From Pseudomonas petrae (GTDB lineage: Bacteria; Pseudomonadota; Gammaproteobacteria; Pseudomonadales; Pseudomonadaceae), in NCBI RefSeq assembly GCF_021728295.1, contig NZ_JAKJXE010000007.1, positions 62,001 through 126,000 on the forward strand: 64,000 nt of DNA, in the 5' to 3' direction. Position 1 is the first letter of the stretch. Each line of letters opens with the position of its first letter. Made by a program: the position numbers and the translations under genes. Shown one piece after another: positions 54,912 to 63,317 of the stretch. The notes beneath the pieces were generated by a model. That model had not been told where the DNA came from, made no database searches, and saw nothing but the letters and a program-made list of their open reading frames with translations.

Positions 54912-54988
54912 TTCTTTCGGTGTCTGATTTGACGCCCCCCGCCAGAGGCCGCTGAAAGCAGCGTTGAGCTTTCTGGTTGATGCGGGAG

Positions 54989-55079
54989 CTGTAGGAGCCG
55001 GCTTGCTGGCGAACGCGTCATTGTGGTCAACATTGTGATGACTAAAATGGAGGGTTCGCCAGCAAGCTGGCTCCTACAG
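54989..55079. repeat. REPIN of a second REP type
   Basis: CTGTAGGAGCCGGCTTGCTG at left and its reverse complement with one change (CAGCAAGCTGGCTCCTACAG) at right, about 50 bases apart. The core differs from the three REP pairs in the left part of the window (GCCGGCTTGCTGGCG against GCGCGCTTGCCCGCG), so it is a separate subfamily. It lies between smpB and the converging lldR gene. Confidence 0.85.
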
Positions 55080-55127
55080 GATCTATATCAGTGGTCAGTT
55101 ATGGGTCCCTGGCCCAACCGATATTTT

Positions 55128-55895
55128 TCAAATCCGGTTGCGCCGTTCAGCCCGCGCAGTGCGCTGCACTTGCTGGCGCACTTCCTCCAGAACCTCCTGC
55201 ACGTACAGCAAATGACGGCTCGACACTTCTCGAGCATCGTCCGCCCGCCCTTCGATAATCGCCAGGTACAACTCACGATGCTGATCGATCAGCATGTCGC
55301 GGGTTTCTGCGCGCTGTTTGTACATGCCGCCAATGTTAGTGACGACACTGCGCCGCAGCAGATCGAACAGGCCGCGAATGGTGTGCAGCAAGACAGCGTT
55401 GTGGCTGGCTTCGGCGATGGCGAGGTGGAAATTGGCGTCTGCCGCGCCCTCCTCCGCACGGCTCACTTCCTCCGCGCGGTGGTAGCAGTCCTGCAACGCA
55501 TCGAACGCTTCGCGCAGCCGCAGCCGATCGACATCCGTCGCGCGTATGGCCGCGTAGTAGGCGCATGAGGCTTCGAGGGTGTGGCGGAACTCAAGCAAGT
55601 CGCGCTGGGCTTCAGGGCTACTTTCAAGCAGATGAAGCAGCGGATCGCTGAACGTCGACCCTAGACTGTCGACGACGTAGTTGCCGCCACCCTGACGGCT
55701 GACCAACAGCCCTTTGGCCGTCAGCTTTTGAATGGCTTCGCGCAGCGAGGGACGTGACACACCAAATTGCTCAGCGAGCGCTCGCTCAGCCGGCAGACGA
55801 CCGCCGGAGCGCAATGTGCCCTCCAGAATCATCCTTTCCAGCTGCTCGACAATGTCGTCGGACAAGCGGCGCTGACGCACCTGATCAAAGCCCAT
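55128..55895 (-). CDS. lldR: Lactate-responsive GntR/FadR-family repressor LldR
   Basis: 255 residues: an N-terminal winged helix (LSDDIVEQLERMILEGTLRSGGRLPAERALAEQFGVSRPSLREAIQKL in two blocks) and a C-terminal FCD effector domain with metal-binding His/Asp residues (DANFHLAIAEASHN, HLLYVQEVL). It should repress the divergent lldP-lldD-dld operon until L- or D-lactate binds. A perfect 19-bp palindrome in the intergenic region is the likely operator. PdhR- or GlcC-type regulators look similar; the neighbours decide the call. Confidence 0.93.
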   Translation of the reverse strand: MGFDQVRQRRLSDDIVEQLERMILEGTLRSGGRLPAERALAEQFGVSRPSLREAIQKLTAKGLLVSRQGGGNYVVDSLGSTFSDPLLHLLESSPEAQRDLLEFRHTLEASCAYYAAIRATDVDRLRLREAFDALQDCYHRAEEVSRAEEGAADANFHLAIAEASHNAVLLHTIRGLFDLLRRSVVTNIGGMYKQRAETRDMLIDQHRELYLAIIEGRADDAREVSSRHLLYVQEVLEEVRQQVQRTARAERRNRI

Positions 55896-56063
55896 AACCC
55901 TTCACTCCACAACCCGGCTGCCCCCGTCTGACGTAGCTGCGGGGCACATATTCTCGCCGATCACGATCAGACATTCACCCGGCAGATGTAGGAGAAATCG
56001 TCCTGTCAGGCGTAAAGCAGGTGAAATCCGAGCGAGCTGCTACGAAAGTTTATGCGTCATAAA

Positions 56064-56129
56064 TTGACACACCGTCAGCAAGGCTTCTAACCTACCTCCA
56101 AGACATTGTAAATTGGTATTACCAATTTT
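56064..56129 (+). promoter_or_regulatory. Promoter and LldR operator of the lactate operon
   Basis: AAATTGGTATTACCAATTT (56111-56129) is a perfect 19-bp palindrome around a central T and matches the TNGT-N-ACNA type of FadR-family sites. TTGACA at 56064-56069 with CTAACC 17 bases on is a tentative promoter just upstream of it. The rest of the 428-base gap (55896-56323) shows no gene; AAAAACAA at 56301-56308 fits the Hfq/Crc motif. Confidence 0.75.
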
Positions 56130-56323
56130 CAATGCCGGCGACGGACGGCTACCGCTGTACCACGCCGCAGGCACTTCCCGACGGCGGAACGCTTGAGCTG
56201 GTGAGCTGTGCGACTCGTTCGTCAGCGCCGACAGGAAGACATACAAGCAGTTGTCGCCTGCAGGAGCCGCGCACGTAAGACATGGACACCGGGCCTAACC
56301 AAAAACAATTAGGGGCCTCATAC

Positions 56324-58030
56324 ATGCAAACCTGGCAACAGCTCTACACACCTCTTGGCGGCTTGGGCCTTTCGGCGCTGGTGGCTGTCATTCCGATCGT
56401 CTTCTTCTTTTTGGCGCTGGCGATATTCCGGCTCAAGGGCCACGTCGCAGGGGCCATCACGCTGCTGCTAGCCATACTGATCGCGATCTTCGCGTTCCAG
56501 ATGCCTGCCGACATGGCCGTCGCGTCCGCCGGTTACGGGTTCCTCTACGGCTTGTGGCCCATCGCGTGGATCATCATCGCGGCCGTGTTTCTCTACAAAC
56601 TGACGGTCAAAAGCGGCCAGTTCGAGATCATTCGCAGTTCGGTCATGTCGATCACTGACGACCAGCGCTTGCAGGTCTTGCTGATCGGCTTTTGCTTCGG
56701 CGCGTTTTTGGAAGGGGCGGCAGGCTTCGGCGCACCGGTGGCGATCACCGCTGCATTGCTCGTTGGCCTGGGATTGAACCCGCTGTATGCCGCAGGCCTC
56801 TGCCTGATTGCGAACACCGCACCGGTAGCCTTTGGCGCATTGGGTATTCCGATCATCGTGGCCGGTCAGGTGTCTGGCCTCGACCCGTTCAAAATCGGCG
56901 CCATGGCCGGTCGTCAACTGCCGCTGTTGTCGGTGTTCGTGCCGTTCTGGCTGATGTTCATGATGGACGGCGTGAAAGGCGTCAAAGAGACCTGGCCAGC
57001 GGCGCTGGTTGCGGGCGGCAGCTTCGCCATCGTCCAATTTCTGACCTCCAACTTCATTGGCCCGGAGCTGCCTGACATTACCTCGGCGCTGGTCAGCCTC
57101 GTGTCTCTGACTTTCTTCTTGAAAGTCTGGCAGCCAGCTCGCGCAGCCGACGCGCAAATCGCCGGTGCATCCGGCGGTGCTGCGGTCATGGGCGGCGGCG
57201 CAGGTAACGCGGGCGGCTTTAGTCAACCGCGCACTACCAAGAAATCGCCTTACTCGGCGGGCACCATCATCAAGGCATGGTCGCCCTTCCTGATCCTGAC
57301 CGTCGTCGTGACGATCTGGACGCTGAAACCGTTCAAGGCGCTGTTCGCTGCAGGCGGTCCGCTGCAAGCGCTGACCATGAACTTCCCGGTGCCGCACCTG
57401 GATCAACTGGTCATGAAGATGGCGCCGATTGTCGCCAACCCGACGGCCATGCCAGCGGTGTACAAATTCGACCTGCTCGCCGCATCGGGCAGCGCGATTC
57501 TGATCTCGGCGATTCTGGCGATGATCGTGCTGCGGATCAGCGCCAAAACCGGGCTGACCACGTTCAAAGAAACGCTGATCGAACTGCGCTGGGCGATCGT
57601 GTCCATCGGCATGGTGCTGGCCTTCGCCTTCGTCATGAACTACTCCGGCATGTCCTCGACGCTGGCGCTGGTCCTCGCCGGGACAGGCAGCGCCTTCCCG
57701 TTCTTTTCGCCATTCCTAGGCTGGCTGGGGGTGTTCCTGACAGGCTCCGACACGTCGTCGAACGCGCTGTTCGGCTCGTTGCAGGCCACCACTGCGCATC
57801 AACTGGGCGTCAGTGACGTGCTTATGGTTGCGGCGAACTCGAGCGGCGGCGTGACCGGCAAAATGATCTCCCCGCAATCGATCGCAGTGGCCTGCGCGGC
57901 GACCGGGCTGGTGGGTAAAGAATCCGACCTGTTCCGCTTCACCCTCAAGCACAGCATTTTCTTTGCCACGATCGTCGGCTGCATCACCTACGCCCAGGCG
58001 TACTGGTTCACCGGCATGCTGGTTCATTAA
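56324..58030 (+). CDS. lldP: L-lactate permease
   Basis: Proton-coupled lactate (and glycolate) importer, 568 residues with about 13 hydrophobic segments. [29 protein letters not shown] starts it and the [29 protein letters not shown] stretch is the family signature; [23 protein letters not shown] lies near the end. A Gly/Ala-rich loop (about 285-305) precedes the middle helices. I start it at 56324 with AGGGG 11 bases upstream; the ATG at 56282 adds 14 unrelated residues. First gene of the lactate operon. Confidence 0.96.
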   Translation: MQTWQQLYTPLGGLGLSALVAVIPIVFFFLALAIFRLKGHVAGAITLLLAILIAIFAFQMPADMAVASAGYGFLYGLWPIAWIIIAAVFLYKLTVKSGQFEIIRSSVMSITDDQRLQVLLIGFCFGAFLEGAAGFGAPVAITAALLVGLGLNPLYAAGLCLIANTAPVAFGALGIPIIVAGQVSGLDPFKIGAMAGRQLPLLSVFVPFWLMFMMDGVKGVKETWPAALVAGGSFAIVQFLTSNFIGPELPDITSALVSLVSLTFFLKVWQPARAADAQIAGASGGAAVMGGGAGNAGGFSQPRTTKKSPYSAGTIIKAWSPFLILTVVVTIWTLKPFKALFAAGGPLQALTMNFPVPHLDQLVMKMAPIVANPTAMPAVYKFDLLAASGSAILISAILAMIVLRISAKTGLTTFKETLIELRWAIVSIGMVLAFAFVMNYSGMSSTLALVLAGTGSAFPFFSPFLGWLGVFLTGSDTSSNALFGSLQATTAHQLGVSDVLMVAANSSGGVTGKMISPQSIAVACAATGLVGKESDLFRFTLKHSIFFATIVGCITYAQAYWFTGMLVH

Positions 58031-58098
58031 TCAGACGAGCGCCGGGTGTGCTTCTTGCGCGCCCGGCTGTGGCTCCGCTCACTCATCTGCGAGATCCC

Positions 58099-59244
58099 AT
58101 GATCATTTCTGCCTCCACAGACTACCGCGCCGCCGCCCAGCGCAAGCTCCCGCCCTTCCTGTTCCACTACGCTGACGGCGGCGCCTACGCCGAGCACACC
58201 CTGCGCCATAACGTCTCCGACCTGGCCAGCATTGCACTGCGCCAGCGCATCCTGAAGAACATGTCCGAGCTGAGTCTGGAGACGACGCTGTTCGGTGAAA
58301 CCCTGAGCATGCCGATGGCACTCGCCCCGGTCGGCCTGTGCGGCATGTACGCCCGCCGTGGCGAAGTGCAGGCCGCCCGCGCCGCGGATGCCAAGGGCAT
58401 TCCGTTCACGCTGTCGACGGTTTCGTTGTGCCCGATTGAAGAAGTCGCCCCCGCGATCAAGCGGCCCATGTGGTTTCAGCTTTATGTGCTGAAAGACCGC
58501 GGCTTCATGCGTAATGCGCTGGAGCGAGCCAAAGCCGCCGGCGTGAAAACACTGGTGTTCACCGTCGACATGCCCGTCCCGGGCGCTCGCTACCGTGACG
58601 CGCACTCCGGCATGAGCGGCAAAAGCGGGCCGATGCGCCGCGTCTTGCAAGCCATGACTCACCCGCAATGGGCGTGGGATGTGGGCATCAATGGCCGTCC
58701 TCACGACTTGGGCAACGTGTCGGCCTATCGCGGCAACCCTACCGGTCTCACCGATTACATCGCCTGGCTGGGCAACAATTTCGATCCGTCGATTTCGTGG
58801 AAAGACCTGGAATGGATTCGCGATTCCTGGGACGGCCCGATGATCATCAAGGGCATCCTCGACCCTGACGACGCGCGCGACGCAGTGAAATTCGGCGCCG
58901 ACGGCATCGTCGTGTCCAACCATGGCGGCCGCCAGCTTGATGGCGTGTTGTCCAGCGCCCGTGCGCTGCCTGCCATTGCCGACGCCGTGAAGGGCGATCT
59001 GAAGATCCTCGCCGACTCCGGCATTCGCAGCGGGCTGGATGTGGTGCGCATGATTGCCCTCGGTGCCGACACCGTGTTGATCGGCCGCGCGTTCATCTAC
59101 GCCTTGGCCACCCACGGCGAGGCCGGCGTGAAAAACCTGCTGGATCTGTTCGAGAAGGAAATGCGCGTGGCGATGGTCTTGACCGGCGCCAAGTCGATCA
59201 GCGAGATCACCCGCGATTCGCTGGTCCGCGAACTGGGCGCTTGA
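58099..59244 (+). CDS. lldD: L-lactate dehydrogenase (FMN, quinone-linked)
   Basis: Oxidises L-lactate to pyruvate and passes electrons to the respiratory quinones; peripheral inner-membrane enzyme. 381 residues of the alpha-hydroxy-acid oxidase TIM barrel. [24 protein letters not shown] and [12 protein letters not shown] bind FMN; the catalytic His and Arg are in [44 protein letters not shown] is the phosphate-binding end. Start at [20 protein letters not shown] (58099), 68 bases after lldP. Confidence 0.97.
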   Translation: MIISASTDYRAAAQRKLPPFLFHYADGGAYAEHTLRHNVSDLASIALRQRILKNMSELSLETTLFGETLSMPMALAPVGLCGMYARRGEVQAARAADAKGIPFTLSTVSLCPIEEVAPAIKRPMWFQLYVLKDRGFMRNALERAKAAGVKTLVFTVDMPVPGARYRDAHSGMSGKSGPMRRVLQAMTHPQWAWDVGINGRPHDLGNVSAYRGNPTGLTDYIAWLGNNFDPSISWKDLEWIRDSWDGPMIIKGILDPDDARDAVKFGADGIVVSNHGGRQLDGVLSSARALPAIADAVKGDLKILADSGIRSGLDVVRMIALGADTVLIGRAFIYALATHGEAGVKNLLDLFEKEMRVAMVLTGAKSISEITRDSLVRELGA

Positions 59245-59317
59245 CCCGCGCAGATCCCGCCCCATGCGGCCCGACAGAGGCCGCAGCGCCACCGAGATGC
59301 CCCACGAGGAAAACCGC

Positions 59318-62128
59318 ATGACCTTGCCCGCCGCGTTTCTGGCCGGTGTGAACAGCCTCGTTCCAACCGGGCGACGCTTCGACGACCCGCTCTCGACCCT
59401 GGCCTTCGGCACCGACGCCAGTTTTTATCGGTTGATCCCCAAGCTGGTCATCCGCGTTGAATCAGAAGATGAAGTCGTGGCGCTGCTTAAACTGGCGCAG
59501 GCCGATAAAGTCCCCGTGACCTTCCGCGCAGCCGGCACCAGCCTGTCGGGGCAGGCCATCAGCGACTCGGTGTTGATCGTGCTCGGCGACAACTGGAACG
59601 GCCGTGAAATACGCCAGCAAGGCGCGCAGATCCGTTTGCAGCCCGGCGTTATTGGCGCACAGGCCAACGTCTGGCTGGCGCCATTCGGACGCAAGATCGG
59701 TCCAGATCCGGCGTCCATGCATGCGGCAAAAATCGGCGGCATCGTCGCCAACAATTCCAGCGGTATGTGCTGCGGCACGGCCCAGAACACCTATCACACT
59801 CTTGCTGGCATTCGGCTGGTGCTCGCCGACGGCGCCCGCCTGGACACGGAAGACGCCGGCAGCGTCGCTGCATTTAAAGTCAGCCATGCCGAGCTGCTCG
59901 ATCGCCTTGCGCAACTGGGCCGTGAGACCCGCGCCAATACCGAACTCGCCGCGAAGATTCGCCACAAGTACCGCCTGAAGAACACGTGTGGCCTGTCGCT
60001 GAACGCCCTCGTGGATTTCGACGAGCCGCTCGACATCCTCAGTCATCTGCTGGTGGGGTCAGAGGGCACGCTGGGTTTCATCAGCGCAGTGACGTACGAC
60101 ACAGTGCCCGATCACCCCAGCAAGGCGACGGCGCTGATTGTCTTTCCCGACATCGAAACCTGCTGCAACGCCGTGACGGTTTTGAAAACCCAGCCGGTCG
60201 CTGCCGTCGAATTGCTTGATCGACGCAGCTTGCGCTCGGTGCAGAACAAGCCAGGCATGCCGGCATTCGTTCGTGAGCTGTCGGAAGGCGCCTGCGCACT
60301 GTTGATTGAAGCCCGCGCCGCGACACAACCGTTACTGCATGAACAACTGGCGCAGGTCATGGCGTCCATCGCGCATTTCCCGGTCGAGAAGCAGGTTGAT
60401 TTCACCGAAGACGCGACCGAGAACGCACGGCTCTGGGCCATTCGCAAAGACACCTTCCCTGCCGTCGGCGCGGTGCGTGAGACCGGTACGACCGTGATCA
60501 TCGAGGACGTGACTTTCCCCGTCGAGCAACTGGCCATCGGCGTTCGGCGGTTGATTCAGCTGTTCGAAAAGCACCGCTACGACGAGGCGATCCTGTTCGG
60601 CCACGCGCTGGAGGGCAACCTGCACTTCGTCTTCACCCAGGGCTTCAACGATCCGCAGGAGATCGCGCGTTATTCCGCGTTTATGGATGACGTCACACAG
60701 CTGGTGGCCGTGGAGTTCAATGGCTCACTGAAAGCCGAACACGGCACCGGCCGTAACATGGCGCCGTTCGTCGAGCTTGAATGGGGCCTCGAGGCTTACG
60801 CGCTGATGTGGCAACTCAAACGGCTGCTCGATCCCGCTGGCATTCTCAATCCGGACGTCGTCCTCAGTGACGATCCACAGGTGCACCTCAAGCACCTGAA
60901 ACCCATGCCGGCTGCCGATGCGATCATCGACAAATGCATCGAGTGCGGCTTTTGCGAACCGGTGTGTCCGTCGAAAGGGCTGAGCCTGAGCCCAAGGCAA
61001 CGGATCGTCATGTGGCGTGACATTCAGGCAAAAAAACGCGCGGGCACCGACACGGCTGAGCTGGAGCGTGACTATCAATACCAGGGCATCGATACCTGCG
61101 CGGCCACCGGCTTATGCGCGCAACGTTGCCCGGTGGGCATCAATACCGGCGAGCTGGTGAAAAAGCTTCGTGGGCAGCAAGCGCATCATGACAAGGCCGC
61201 CAGCTGGATCAGTCAGCACTTTGCAACCGCGTTGAAGGGTGCGCGATTTACGCTGCATGCGGCCAATGGCGCCCGCATGCTGCTTGGCGCCCCGAGGCTG
61301 GCGAAGATATCCAGCGCGCTGAGCAAGGCGTCGTCTGGCCGCGTGCCTCAGTGGACGCCGGCGATGCCGCAGCCGGAGAATGCTATTCGGTTCACTCCGC
61401 CGGTTGAAGATTCGCGGCCCCGTGTGGTCTATCTGGCGGCCTGCGTGTCTCGCGTCATGGGGCCTGCGGCGGGCGATCGCGAGCAGATGTCGCTGATGGA
61501 CAAGACCCGAGGGCTGCTGGAGAAAGCCGGTTATCAAGTGGTGTTCCCGGAAGACCAGGACAGTCTGTGCTGCGGCCAGCCTTTCGCCTCCAAGGGCTAT
61601 GCCGAGCAGGCAGAAGACAAACGCCAGCAGATGCTTGCTGCGCTGACCAAGGCCAGTCGCGGCGGGCTCGATCCGATCTATTGCGACACCAGCCCCTGCA
61701 CCTTACGTCTGGTTCAGGACCTCAAGGAAACCCGTCTCGACCTGTATGACCCGGTACGTTTCATCCGTACCCATCTGCTGGACAAACTGGTGTTCACCCC
61801 GCAGCAGGCGGCCATCGCCGTTCACGTGACGTGCAGTACTCAACACCTGGGCGAAAGCCAGGCGCTGATCGAGCTTGCGCGAATGTGCAGCGTGAATGTG
61901 GTCGTGCCCGAAGGCATTCATTGCTGCGGGTTCGCGGGCGACAAAGGCTTCACCACACCGGAGCTGAATGCCCATGCGCTGCGCTCGTTGAAAGACGCGG
62001 TTCAGGACTGCGATGAGGGCATTTCAACCAGCCGGACGTGCGAGATCGGGCTCACGCAACACGGCGGTATCGACTACCACAGCCTGGTCTATCTCGTGGA
62101 TCGAGTGACTCAACCAAGAACCGCTTGA
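59318..62128 (+). CDS. dld: FAD/Fe-S D-lactate dehydrogenase (Dld-II type)
   Basis: Respiratory D-lactate dehydrogenase, 936 residues. N-terminal FAD-binding domain of the VAO type (about 35-270; VTFRAAGTSLSGQAIS, GGIVANNSSGMCCG), an FAD-linked C-terminal domain, two 4Fe-4S motifs (CIECGFCEPVCP and CAATGLCAQRCP), and two CCG domains (CCGQPFASKG, CCGFAGDKGF). The same lldP-lldD-dld order occurs in P. aeruginosa. I start at MTLPAAFLAGVNS (59318) with GAGG eight bases upstream; MPHEENRM seven codons earlier is possible. Confidence 0.94.
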   Translation: MTLPAAFLAGVNSLVPTGRRFDDPLSTLAFGTDASFYRLIPKLVIRVESEDEVVALLKLAQADKVPVTFRAAGTSLSGQAISDSVLIVLGDNWNGREIRQQGAQIRLQPGVIGAQANVWLAPFGRKIGPDPASMHAAKIGGIVANNSSGMCCGTAQNTYHTLAGIRLVLADGARLDTEDAGSVAAFKVSHAELLDRLAQLGRETRANTELAAKIRHKYRLKNTCGLSLNALVDFDEPLDILSHLLVGSEGTLGFISAVTYDTVPDHPSKATALIVFPDIETCCNAVTVLKTQPVAAVELLDRRSLRSVQNKPGMPAFVRELSEGACALLIEARAATQPLLHEQLAQVMASIAHFPVEKQVDFTEDATENARLWAIRKDTFPAVGAVRETGTTVIIEDVTFPVEQLAIGVRRLIQLFEKHRYDEAILFGHALEGNLHFVFTQGFNDPQEIARYSAFMDDVTQLVAVEFNGSLKAEHGTGRNMAPFVELEWGLEAYALMWQLKRLLDPAGILNPDVVLSDDPQVHLKHLKPMPAADAIIDKCIECGFCEPVCPSKGLSLSPRQRIVMWRDIQAKKRAGTDTAELERDYQYQGIDTCAATGLCAQRCPVGINTGELVKKLRGQQAHHDKAASWISQHFATALKGARFTLHAANGARMLLGAPRLAKISSALSKASSGRVPQWTPAMPQPENAIRFTPPVEDSRPRVVYLAACVSRVMGPAAGDREQMSLMDKTRGLLEKAGYQVVFPEDQDSLCCGQPFASKGYAEQAEDKRQQMLAALTKASRGGLDPIYCDTSPCTLRLVQDLKETRLDLYDPVRFIRTHLLDKLVFTPQQAAIAVHVTCSTQHLGESQALIELARMCSVNVVVPEGIHCCGFAGDKGFTTPELNAHALRSLKDAVQDCDEGISTSRTCEIGLTQHGGIDYHSLVYLVDRVTQPRTA

Positions 62129-62247
62129 TGCACACAAATGGGGCGTAGATCGCCCCATAATCCCGAAACATATGGCAACGTGGCTTTTTCACAGCATTGT
62201 GAAAAAAATATAGAACCCCTGCGATGAGCGGCAGTCCATCTCTTTAG

Positions 62248-62273
62248 GCGCCACAACTCATTTGGCGCTTTTT
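62248..62273 (+). terminator. Terminator of the lactate operon
   Basis: GCGCCA (62248-62253), nine-base loop, TGGCGC (62263-62268), then five T. Confidence 0.85.
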
Positions 62274-62337
62274 CCTCTATCTCGGGCACCGGCGAATCGA
62301 CCGGCGATACCGAGTCAACAGGCTCAAGGAGATACAC

Positions 62338-62628
62338 ATGAAGCGCACTGCACTGACTGGACTGTTTCTTACCGCTGCACTGTTGGGCTCCCCGGTTTTC
62401 GCTGCTGATGACCTGTGCGGCGCGAACATCGCGGCATTGAAAAATGCTGAGGCGTCCACCACTACTAACCTGACTGGCGACAGCAAGACTGACATTGAAA
62501 AAACCGTTGCTGATGCCACTGCCGCGCAAAAGAGCGGCAATGAGAAGGAGTGCATCTCGATCACTACCAAGAAAATCACCGAGCTGAAAACCGGTGGTGA
62601 CGGCAGCGACGGCGGTGCCGCCAAGTAA
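62338..62628 (+). CDS. Small secreted protein of unknown function
   Basis: 96 residues that I do not recognise. A clear signal peptide (MKRTALTGLFLTAALLGSPVFA, cleavage before ADDLC) leaves a mature periplasmic chain of about 74 residues. It is rich in Thr, Lys, Asp and Ala, with two cysteines (DLCGAN and KECIS) that could form one disulfide, and a Gly/Asp tail. CAAGGAG lies seven bases before the ATG. It sits alone between the lactate terminator and ssrA and is followed by a stem TCGCGAC/GTCGCGA (62637-62662) without a U run. Confidence 0.8.
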   Translation: MKRTALTGLFLTAALLGSPVFAADDLCGANIAALKNAEASTTTNLTGDSKTDIEKTVADATAAQKSGNEKECISITTKKITELKTGGDGSDGGAAK

Positions 62629-62682
62629 TTGCCAAATCGCGACTGGCGCAAGCCCGTCGCGAGCGGAATGTCAGGCGGGAGG

Positions 62683-62711
62683 TCGACGTATCTCATTGAT
62701 TCGGGTAGACT
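62683..62711 (+). promoter_or_regulatory. Putative tmRNA promoter
   Basis: TCGACG (62683-62688) and TAGACT (62706-62711) are 17 bases apart, about 30 bases before the mature 5' end of ssrA. The -35 box is weak. Confidence 0.45.
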
Positions 62712-62741
62712 CCGCCGCCTGACTGCTAGAGCAGCAGAATT

Positions 62742-63133
62742 GGGGCCGATTAGGATTCGACGCCGGTGATGAAACTCTAGGGGCATGCCGACTTGGTAAC
62801 AGAAGTCGTAAATCCACTGTTGCAACTTTCTATAGTTGCCAATGACGAAACCTACGGGGAACAAGCTCTCGCCGCGTAAGCGGTGCTAGCCTTCCTTCTG
62901 GTAGCTTCGGCTCCAGCAATCACCAGGGGATGCCTGTAAACCCAAAGTGATTGTCATATAGAACAGGATCGCCGTGCAGTACGCTGTGGACGAATCGGCT
63001 AAAACTTACACAGCTCGCCCAAAGCACCCTGCCCGTCGGGTCGCTGAGGGTTAACTTAATAGACACGGCTAAGCATGTAGGCCCGAAAGCGGAGTACTGG
63101 CGGACGGGGGTTCAAATCCCCCCGGCTCCACCA
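62742..63133 (+). ncRNA. ssrA: Transfer-messenger RNA (tmRNA)
   Basis: 392 nt, starting GGGGCCGATTAGGATTCGAC and ending with the T-arm GGGTTCAAATCCCCC and CGGCTCCACCA, the tRNA-like half with encoded CCA. The resume codon and tag reading frame lie at 62838-62879 and read (A)NDETYGEQALAA-stop, ending in the ALAA degron. It rescues stalled ribosomes together with SmpB, whose gene is 8 kb upstream. Its 3' end is also the attachment site used by the island integrase next door. Confidence 0.97.
63114..63133 (+). other. Probable attachment site (attL) in the 3' end of ssrA
   Basis: The 3' end of tmRNA, through CCCCCCGGCTCCACCA, is a known target of P4-type integrases, and one starts 185 bases away reading away from it. 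The ssrA end is intact, so the gene is restored by the incoming copy. The partner repeat should lie at the far end of the island, outside this window. Confidence 0.7.
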
Positions 63134-63146
63134 CTTCAACATCTAA

Positions 63147-63170
63147 AGACGTCCACGGACGTCTTTTTTT
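63147..63170 (+). terminator. Terminator of ssrA
   Basis: AGACGTCC (63147-63154) and GGACGTCT (63157-63164) followed by six or more T, 14 bases after the tmRNA end. Confidence 0.88.
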
Positions 63171-63247
63171 GTGCCTTAAATCCGGTAAAAACAAGGGTTT
63201 AGGGTCCAATAGCGTCCGTCAACGTCCAAGACCATCCACGATTTCCT

Positions 63248-63316
63248 GTATTCCAAGTGGTATTCCAAGCGCTCTCCTGCTATTTTTTGGAATACATAAC
63301 TAGCACTGGAATACAT
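63248..63316. repeat. GGAATAC repeats before the integrase gene
   Basis: GTATTCCAAG occurs at 63248-63257 and 63260-63269, and the inverted form TGGAATACAT at 63288-63297 and 63307-63316, the last ending one base before the integrase ATG. Four copies of one heptamer in 69 bases suggest binding sites of the integrase itself or a small regulator. The stretch 63171-63247 shows no gene. Confidence 0.7.
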
Positions 63317-63317
63317 C

